Made by a program: the position numbers and the translations under genes | The notes under the pieces: model-generated | Told to the model about the DNA's origin: nothing | Database searches by the model: none | What the model saw: the letters and a program-made list of their open reading frames with translations, nothing else | Source: Leptospira haakeii | Lineage (GTDB): Bacteria; Spirochaetota; Leptospiria; Leptospirales; Leptospiraceae | Reading direction: 5' to 3' | Assembly (NCBI RefSeq): GCF_002812045.1 | Contig: NZ_NPEG01000008.1 | Coordinates: forward strand, 84,370 to 148,369 | DNA length: 64,000 bases | Shown here: piece after piece, positions 58,501 to 64,000 of the stretch | How the letters are laid out: every line of letters starts with the position of its first letter | Position numbering within the stretch: position 1 is the first letter of the stretch

Positions 58501-61500
58501 ACTTCTGACCGGTTCCGTGAATATTCCTGTTTCCACCACTGTTTATGATAAAACAAGTCAAGCTGGGCTCCAATACGCACTCTATCCGGAAGTAACCGGA
58601 AATTCTATCGTTTACGAAGATCCTACGGATACTTCTTCTATTGTATTTTCTAAAATTAGAATTACTGCAACTACTGTTGCAAGGACTGCATATAGCCCTG
58701 GTCTCGTAGGATTTTCCAATCAATTCGATCATAGAGGAAATCCGATCATAGTCTCTGATGGAGAAAATAAAGTTTATGATCTTTCTCAAAGTAAGATCGT
58801 TTCTGCTACTTCTCCTGTATTTGTTTTGTCAATGGATCGTCCAGATCTGATGACCAAAGTTTATCCATTCCAATGGATCCAAGGAGATTATAACGGAGAT
58901 GGGCTAGCTGACATAGGGATCATTCATCTTAAAGAACCGACTTGGTATTTTGCAATGTCCACTGGTACGGTACCAGATGTAATAGAGCAGATCAAGAACG
59001 GGATAGGTGGAACTTATACTTTAGAATATGATAATTCTACTAAGTTCGATAATAACGGCGGAGATAATATCCCGGATCTTTATATTAATTATAGAGTTTG
59101 TACTAAGATCAATTTAGAAGATGGACTTGGGAATAAGATCCTCAAGAATTACAACTATAAAAACGGTGTTTCTTTCTCTGCATTCATCAATGGTAAAAAG
59201 GAAACAGACGCATTCGGTTTTACAGAATTCACTATGATCGATGCAACCGGTTCCCGTACTGTTCACTCTTATTTCAGCCAACCTTATTCAAACTTTATGC
59301 ATAACCGTGCACTTGCAGGTGCCGAAAAAGAAATGCATATCATAGGTTCTGATAATAAGGATTACGGTTCTTCTAAAAAAACGTATGAGATCCAACAGAT
59401 AGAAACAGTTGCTGGAAAGATCAGCTATCTTGCTCGATTGAGTAAAACCCAGAATTATATCAATGGAACCGCCACTACTACATCCGAAGGTTCTGTTGTA
59501 TTTAACGGATATAATTTAACTAAGAAAACGGATACAAACACGGATCATTACGCAGATTCTGCACATCCTTCTCAAAGTTTCACAACAGTCACAGATTTCG
59601 AAACGGATTCTAGCAGTAACCAAACAAGACCTAAAAAAACGGTTTCTCTCTCTGGGTCTTCTCATGAAACCACAAGTATTCTTACTTACGATTCCCAGGG
59701 AAATTTAACTCGTAACTCAGTAACCTATACTGGAAGCGGACTCCCTTCTGTTTCTGCGAACATTACAGAATACCAATACGATACCTACGGAAATCAAACG
59801 GAAGAGAAGAATGTAAGTGCAAGTCCGAATCGCGGAACCTCCTACGTTTACGATGACCAACTCCATCAGTTCGTCAAAGAACAAACAAGCTTCGGTGGAT
59901 CTTTCCAGCTTAAAACAAAATACACCACGAATTATGGAAAAGCATTCGGCTCTCCTGATAATTCCACGGATCCGAATGGAAACAAAAATTATTTCGAATA
60001 TGATGATTTTGGAAGACTCGTCGAATCCAGTGCGGATACGGATTCCGGGTCCAAGGTTCTTGCAGTTTATGAATACGGATCTAGTTTTCCTTATAGCGCT
60101 AAAACAACTTTCCCTACCGGTGGAGCGGACCCTAGTTTTGCACTTCGTTCTTATAAAGACGGAATGGGAAGAGTTGTTCATACCGTTAAAACAGGATCTA
60201 ATGGACAATTTGTTCGCTCCGGAAAGATCACTTATAATGGAAACGGACAGGTTATCCGTTCAGGACAACCGGATTGGGCAGATGCAGATGAGATAGATAG
60301 TTTTGTTCTACACACACAAGAAAGAAACCCAAGCTACATCGATTACGATGCTATCGGAAGAGCTAAGAAAACAATTCTTCCAGTTGCAGCTGGAGAAACA
60401 GAAGCAACTACATTAACCGTTACCTATAATGATCCTTTTGAAACAGTTGAAACTCATAGCAGTGGAACTAGCAAACGAACCGTAAAAGATGGAAGAGGCC
60501 AAGTCCTTTACATCGAAGACTTCGGCTCAGATGGAGTTCAGGCAAAGATAGGTTTCTGTTTTGATATCGCAGGTAAGATGATCAAAAAATCTGACCTGAA
60601 TGACGGAGGAGCTTTGTCCTGTGATACAAGCGGGATTACTGTAAAAGATACTTCCGGTAAAAACCAAGCCTATTGGTTATACGACGCATTCGGAAGATTA
60701 AAGAAAAATAGCGACCCTGATTTTGGAGTTAGCACTGCTTCCTATAATGCATTTGGAGATACTACCCAAAGTATTGATGCTCGCGGCATTACCACTAACT
60801 TTACTTATGATTCTCTCGGAAGAATGCTCACCAAAGATACTCCGGAAGGAACTGTTTATTTCGATTATGATAGCGGATCCGGATCCGAGAATGCACTCGG
60901 AAAGCTAGTAAGAGTAGAAGATTCCGTTCAGATTAAAACATTCAGCTATGACAAATTAGATCGTGCTAAAAAAGAAACCAGAGAAATCAAAAACCTAACC
61001 ATTGAACTGGCAAATGGCCCTTATATTACAGAATATAAATACGATCTTTTAGGTCGTGTCATCTCAATAGATTATCCGGAACATCCGGTTAATCATACCA
61101 GAATGAAGGCATGTTATAACTATGGAACTGCAGGTTATATCACTGGAATTTCAGTCCAAGTTAATACAAACGGTATCATTCCAGGCTTCTGCAGTAAAAC
61201 AATCGTAGAAAATATCACATATAACGAATTCGGACAAACTGCAGGATTTGCTCTTGGGAATGGTGTCCAAACCAATTATACTTACGACGTAAAACAAAGA
61301 CTAGTTCGAATCAACTCAGTCGGAGATGTGGATGGAACCACTAAAACCCTCCAAGATGCAGTGTATGCATTCAATAGCAGAAACAATATTACAGGGATTA
61401 CAAACACTTCTTCCGAATATACAACTGCTTATAATTATTCCTATGACGGACTCAATCGTCTAACAGCAGCAGACGGACAATACCAAGAATCTGCTGATAA

Positions 61501-62992
61501 TTATACCAAAACTTTCCGCCAAAGTTTTTCCTACTCGAAGAACGGAAACCTAACCGCAAAACGAAATCATAACTTCAACGATAATACTCTCATCGACGAA
61601 TGGAATTACCAATATTCCAATCACCAAGTCACTCATATAGATTCCACCCAAAGTGGTAACAATCGACTGGTCATGAGCTACGATTCCTCCGGGAACATGA
61701 CCTACCAGAGAGACAATTTCAAAGATCTGACCAAAACCATCACTGTAGATTCTCAGAACAGAATTACTCAGGTCCAAGATGCACTCAGCACAACAATTGG
61801 TAATTATTCATATGATGAGGGTGGATTCAGAGTCCGTAAGAGAGCTTTAGTTCCAAGTGGCGCCTCTTTAAAAATCCAAGAGATCCTCTATCCTAGCAAA
61901 TTTTATGGATTAGAATATTCTGAAGAAACGAATGTTTTAAGTTCTATTAACAACGTTTATCTAAACGGAGTCCGAATTGCTGCTCTCAACGAAAACGGAG
62001 TCACTGCATATTTCTTAACCGATCAAGTAGATTCGGTAGCTCATGTTCTGGATGAAGGAGCTCATACTCTTAGCAGAATGCAATATGAGCCTTATGGAGA
62101 GACTCTTGTTCAAAGAGGAACTCTGGATTTTGCTCCTAAGTACAATTCACAAGAGTTAGATAGAGAGACTAATTTCTATTTTTATAATGCTAGGTATTAT
62201 GATCCGCAGATCGCAAGGTTTACAAGTGCGGATAGTGTGATTGATGGCTCGGAGGATACGCAGGGATGGAATAAATATACATATACAAAGAATAATCCAA
62301 TTAAATATAAAGATCCTACAGGCCATTGGGTTGATGACTTATTTGCATTCGGGCTTGGGGCCACCGCTGGTGTAGCTGCGAGGTATGCAGCAGATAACGC
62401 TACAGGAGTTCCGAGTGACGGCTTGGATTATTTTATTGCAGGTGTCGCTGGAGGAGTTCAGGGAGAAGTCTTATATCGTACAGGAAATCCTATTTGGGCT
62501 GGAGCTGCAGGAGGTTTCGTTTCAAGTGTAGCAACCGAAGCTAAGAATTATGATCCAAACACAAAAGGTAAAGTCGGCATTGCAGGTCAAATTATATTCG
62601 ATACCACATTAGGCGCTGCAACAGGCTTGATACCTACGCCGGGCATCCAAGGACTGACTAAAGGTGCCGGAAGTTTTAAGCAGGTCACAAATCAAATGTT
62701 AACAAAATATAAAAACGGAACTGCAAACTTTTTTAATACGAAATTGAAAACTTTCGGAAAAATGTTAACATATAGTTCAATTCGAGATATATTTGGTTCT
62801 ACAGTCCAAGCTTCTGGTTCTACAGAGCTCAATACGGCTCTAAGAGACAAAGGAAAGCCGAAGATTGTTTTACCTCCTTTAAATCTAAAAAAAATGAATA
62901 CTCCAAATCTCCGGACAGGAAATCGCCCAAAAGTAGAAATTTTACCAATGTATAATGTTTCCCCCATCCCTACGAGCATTCCAAAGTTATAA
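55508..62992 (+). CDS. SpvB/FG-GAP/RHS lipoprotein, TcB-TcC-like, with variable-type C-terminus
   Basis: 2494 residues. Lipobox LTSC (Cys21). Residues about 65-365 are an SpvB domain (LNYPIQVPAGRAGVQPNLALSYSS compressed pattern, GWTGIGWSIGLGAITR). Six FG-GAP units follow (GDFNGDGRADIALY type, near 383, 441, 495, 571, 634 and 684), plus a seventh near 1125: a propeller as in TcB. About 1385-2140 are RHS/YD repeats (YDDFGRLVES, YDAFGRLKKN, YDSLGRMLTK). The RHS-associated core (ARYYDPQIARFTSAD) ends at DPTGHW, 2269-2274. The last 220 residues are Gly/Ala-rich, then Lys-rich, and have no recognised enzyme motif. Relatives enclose a toxin in a beta cocoon. Preceded by the protective-antigen-like gene. 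Confidence 0.8.
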   Translation: MKYWKRMVVYSVILPLFLTSCSGGSDMMNRLFRFAGVLPSGTSFLSPGSAPAPEGSDLFSISTNYSEAIDDPETKADALAGAMFIAPPEPNNFGAVSLNYPIQVPAGRAGVQPNLALSYSSTGGDGWTGIGWSIGLGAITRTPEYGALFYDSRDTFTWNGKRLIKVSGSTSNENGMYRPEITEEDFALLKLTNIENGGTWEVLDSGGTKTIYGDSSSNRIYDPNQITRTYSWYLSKTEDRNGNYMQVTYDTSNYSEKRNLYIQEIKYTGNSRSGFPAKQYVKFITKSRGDSYVSMAPGFTMVMDKLLDKMEVGWTGGKLWTYNLIYDTSFDSGRPILKTVDSDHHTTKPEFKYSNSSGLLTWQNVVNQTSSETELLPASTEYFEGDFNGDAISDIVVFNPQTGNWKAAEGRKEGGYSFKTYANRYKNYDGPSKIRFFKGNVSGDFNGDGRADIALYLPETRDFIVAEHDGQVFQFRNYGRLLSGIPDIFRMEWFPGDYDGNGLSDSLLFDEPTGLWTLMLNKGGSFEFLKIGKKFQNVFRGDYSPNANLDSVGTNDSSIDGKDRAKVKFLSGDYNADGLTDISLYDQRTGKWFVGENLRNPDKTDPIYFKTNWVLYKVFIAPEQTLFSNDQFSGDFNGDGTSDFLLFDRSSGEWTLGETINKTINFKTWSKSPQFKTITRWLQGDFNGDGATDIGFFSETDGKFWIGEATSNGFRYKIYSDMSYGPNQERVMKTPLPLDEVNPVKGFGVFATSSDTKTVLLDYQYDGNSNPGKGEIAYPGCFTTNDCSASPELLLFDRKTGVFDFKKGSTFTEAVLTGFNPETSGIVTINNGKADRYTVNTRDEVLFFGDFGTTSKFFVVTLDSGTAFKRTDLVSIADSQVVSFDINSSAYAIDNFDSTNSKSALVLNDQTTNSAQRFLLTGPSGTKYLTVTGDVLDSYLQNLFQVGSETNRNRRTSFSVFSGDFAGVGKAQILLVDRTGTTHKWYLGTIGTSAINFKLLTGSVNIPVSTTVYDKTSQAGLQYALYPEVTGNSIVYEDPTDTSSIVFSKIRITATTVARTAYSPGLVGFSNQFDHRGNPIIVSDGENKVYDLSQSKIVSATSPVFVLSMDRPDLMTKVYPFQWIQGDYNGDGLADIGIIHLKEPTWYFAMSTGTVPDVIEQIKNGIGGTYTLEYDNSTKFDNNGGDNIPDLYINYRVCTKINLEDGLGNKILKNYNYKNGVSFSAFINGKKETDAFGFTEFTMIDATGSRTVHSYFSQPYSNFMHNRALAGAEKEMHIIGSDNKDYGSSKKTYEIQQIETVAGKISYLARLSKTQNYINGTATTTSEGSVVFNGYNLTKKTDTNTDHYADSAHPSQSFTTVTDFETDSSSNQTRPKKTVSLSGSSHETTSILTYDSQGNLTRNSVTYTGSGLPSVSANITEYQYDTYGNQTEEKNVSASPNRGTSYVYDDQLHQFVKEQTSFGGSFQLKTKYTTNYGKAFGSPDNSTDPNGNKNYFEYDDFGRLVESSADTDSGSKVLAVYEYGSSFPYSAKTTFPTGGADPSFALRSYKDGMGRVVHTVKTGSNGQFVRSGKITYNGNGQVIRSGQPDWADADEIDSFVLHTQERNPSYIDYDAIGRAKKTILPVAAGETEATTLTVTYNDPFETVETHSSGTSKRTVKDGRGQVLYIEDFGSDGVQAKIGFCFDIAGKMIKKSDLNDGGALSCDTSGITVKDTSGKNQAYWLYDAFGRLKKNSDPDFGVSTASYNAFGDTTQSIDARGITTNFTYDSLGRMLTKDTPEGTVYFDYDSGSGSENALGKLVRVEDSVQIKTFSYDKLDRAKKETREIKNLTIELANGPYITEYKYDLLGRVISIDYPEHPVNHTRMKACYNYGTAGYITGISVQVNTNGIIPGFCSKTIVENITYNEFGQTAGFALGNGVQTNYTYDVKQRLVRINSVGDVDGTTKTLQDAVYAFNSRNNITGITNTSSEYTTAYNYSYDGLNRLTAADGQYQESADNYTKTFRQSFSYSKNGNLTAKRNHNFNDNTLIDEWNYQYSNHQVTHIDSTQSGNNRLVMSYDSSGNMTYQRDNFKDLTKTITVDSQNRITQVQDALSTTIGNYSYDEGGFRVRKRALVPSGASLKIQEILYPSKFYGLEYSEETNVLSSINNVYLNGVRIAALNENGVTAYFLTDQVDSVAHVLDEGAHTLSRMQYEPYGETLVQRGTLDFAPKYNSQELDRETNFYFYNARYYDPQIARFTSADSVIDGSEDTQGWNKYTYTKNNPIKYKDPTGHWVDDLFAFGLGATAGVAARYAADNATGVPSDGLDYFIAGVAGGVQGEVLYRTGNPIWAGAAGGFVSSVATEAKNYDPNTKGKVGIAGQIIFDTTLGAATGLIPTPGIQGLTKGAGSFKQVTNQMLTKYKNGTANFFNTKLKTFGKMLTYSSIRDIFGSTVQASGSTELNTALRDKGKPKIVLPPLNLKKMNTPNLRTGNRPKVEILPMYNVSPIPTSIPKL

Positions 62993-63011
62993 TATTCAAC
63001 TTTCCTGAAAA

Positions 63012-63431
63012 ATGAGTAAAAAAAAATATCGATCACATTTCTGGGTTCAAGTCTTCATGCTTTTAATTCCAGTCCCCGGATTCATTTTTATTTTAAAAAT
63101 GCATTCCGAATCATCCTCAAAAAATTATAGCGAAAGGCCATTAATATTATTTTGGATATTCATAATAATTTTTACACTTTGGGCTTACCATGAATCGCGC
63201 ATCACGCTTACCATATATAATAATTTAATAATATATAAAAAGGGATTATTTCCGAGGAAGATCATTTTAAAAAAAGACATCACTAAAATATACAAAAAAA
63301 GCGTTAAAATAACTAAAGGGTCAGTAACTATGATAACAATCCTTTTGACGAATAGAAAAAAAATTACAATCCCCCTTAATATGTTCAGAAACGATATGTT
63401 TGAAATTCTAAGAAATTTTCTTTCAAGTTGA
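63012..63431 (+). CDS. Small two-helix membrane protein, candidate immunity gene
   Basis: 139 residues, starting 19 bp after the RHS stop. Two transmembrane segments (about 13-30 and 43-60) are followed by a PH-like beta domain of the bacterial type (ITLTIYNNLIIYKKGLFPRKIILKKDITKIYKK). The base composition is strikingly AT-rich compared with the cell's other genes, as is usual for immunity and cassette genes in polymorphic toxin loci. Its position right after a toxin-like C-terminus suggests self-protection against the tail. This is inference; PH-like two-helix proteins also occur in unrelated settings. Confidence 0.65.
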   Translation: MSKKKYRSHFWVQVFMLLIPVPGFIFILKMHSESSSKNYSERPLILFWIFIIIFTLWAYHESRITLTIYNNLIIYKKGLFPRKIILKKDITKIYKKSVKITKGSVTMITILLTNRKKITIPLNMFRNDMFEILRNFLSS

Positions 63432-64000
63432 TAATTAAAATGTACGCACGCGCAAGCATTTTTACTTATATTTTTGTAAACGCCCAATGAATTACATTAT
63501 CCTCGAATCGTAGTAAATATTAACATGAGAGGGGTCTTGGTTCCTTTTCCCAAGATTCAAAAAGATTCCTCAGAACGCATATGAATTGTCTTAACATTTT
63601 GACTCAAAGGAGCAGAAAGCGGCGTTCGCAGTTGTATTTTCCGGACAACCGGAGACGAGCCAGTTTCTTCCACCGACTACAAAAGGCTGAATGTCATTTT
63701 AATCAAAAGCGATAACATTATGAAAAGTCAATATTTCAATCAAAAAACTCTGTTTTCTTTCTACAGGAACTCTTACATGCATAAAGCTTGTCGTTGTTAG
63801 GCGGTTTTGTGCATGTTCGCCATGCAGACGGAGGCTAAAGACTTCTGAGCTTCAATTGGAATTCTCTAGATAAAATCACTCTCCACTTCTCTGCGTCTCA
63901 CGCCCTCTATGAGAGTAAAAAGAACTCTAAATCACTCCGGCTCCGGGTTTCGGAGCAGTTGATTCCCGAGAGGGGGTGGGCCAAGACCTTGGCTTGGCAC
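63432..64000. other. Intergenic end region with decayed repeats
   Basis: No supported gene. There is a hairpin GCATG-TTCGC-CATGC near 63811-63825, a diverged TCTACAGGAACTCTTACA copy of the short near-palindrome (about 63759), a CTTCTCTGCGTCTCACGCCCTC fragment shortened here to its family resemblance (about 63892), and GC-rich CTCCGGCTCCGGGTTTCGGAG near the edge with CCAAG-AC-CTTGG close to the end. It looks like an accumulation of repeat remnants downstream of the toxin-like locus. Confidence 0.45.

Noticed and set aside
59717..60296. Long open frames in other frames within the RHS gene (minus 163 codons, plus 159 codons)
   Set aside because: They lie inside a clearly coding RHS-repeat region and their translations lack signal, domains or ribosome binding sites.
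63481..63810. Possible integron attC-like site: CGCCCAAT near 63481 and GTTAGGC near 63797
   Set aside because: The two elements are more than 300 bp apart, the first does not match the RYYYAAC core, and no integrase or cassette structure was seen.

Overview
The window reads as chromosomal DNA of a Leptospira species; species and clade cannot be fixed from sequence alone. Reasons: lysine synthesis by LL-diaminopimelate aminotransferase (DapL), lipid A genes lpxI and lpxB, a WG-repeat protein, at least eight lipoproteins with the loose spirochaetal lipobox, Asn/Ser-rich outer-membrane proteins, and several families of dispersed intergenic repeats of a kind I associate with Leptospira. No rRNA, tRNA, CRISPR array, insertion sequence or phage gene was seen.

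Layout. 1-15.7 kb is almost entirely minus strand: a partial alpha/beta hydrolase lipoprotein, a WG-repeat protein, a NifU-like/pentapeptide-repeat fusion, rpmE, rho, a PAS-Fis regulator, two unrecognised envelope proteins, and a compact pyrB-DUF2203-dapL block. These are followed by an RND exporter paired with a fatty acid desaturase. 15.9-22.4 kb holds a metallo-beta-lactamase-fold lipoprotein, an outer-membrane protein, ruvA, a DUF819 membrane protein, a DoxX protein and a rhodanese lipoprotein. 22.8-30.4 kb is a plus-strand run: sucC-sucD, a TolC-type channel, an SH3-domain protein, a FmdB zinc ribbon, lpxI and lpxB. 30.4-35.8 kb (minus) has an AsmA-like protein, a TPR lipoprotein and a UvrD/PcrA helicase. 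35.9-40.3 kb (plus) is Nudix-MFS-aminopeptidase N. Then come an alkane monooxygenase (minus), an alpha/beta hydrolase and a GGDEF-EAL protein.

44.7-50.7 kb is a surface-uptake cluster: a small membrane protein, a predicted beta-helix lipoprotein, a small lipoprotein and a TonB-dependent receptor. A 27-nt poly(A) tract follows.

51.1-63.4 kb is the most unusual part. A 1445-residue lipoprotein carries the calcium motif and following segment of anthrax protective antigen-type (binary toxin B) pore formers. It is followed 24 bp later by a 2494-residue lipoprotein with SpvB, FG-GAP and RHS regions, like a fused TcB/TcC cocoon. A small two-helix membrane protein gene, a candidate immunity gene, comes next. 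I propose a surface-tethered toxin-delivery system in which a protective-antigen-like pore takes the place of TcA. That is inference from domain content and gene order.

Small-scale signals: two leader RNAs in which the ribosome binding site is paired; clustered palindromes upstream of DoxX; a perfect 22-bp palindrome between uvrD and the Nudix gene; and a recurring near-palindrome (TGTAGGAACTCCWACA type) that also lies twice, in frame, inside the uvrD coding region.
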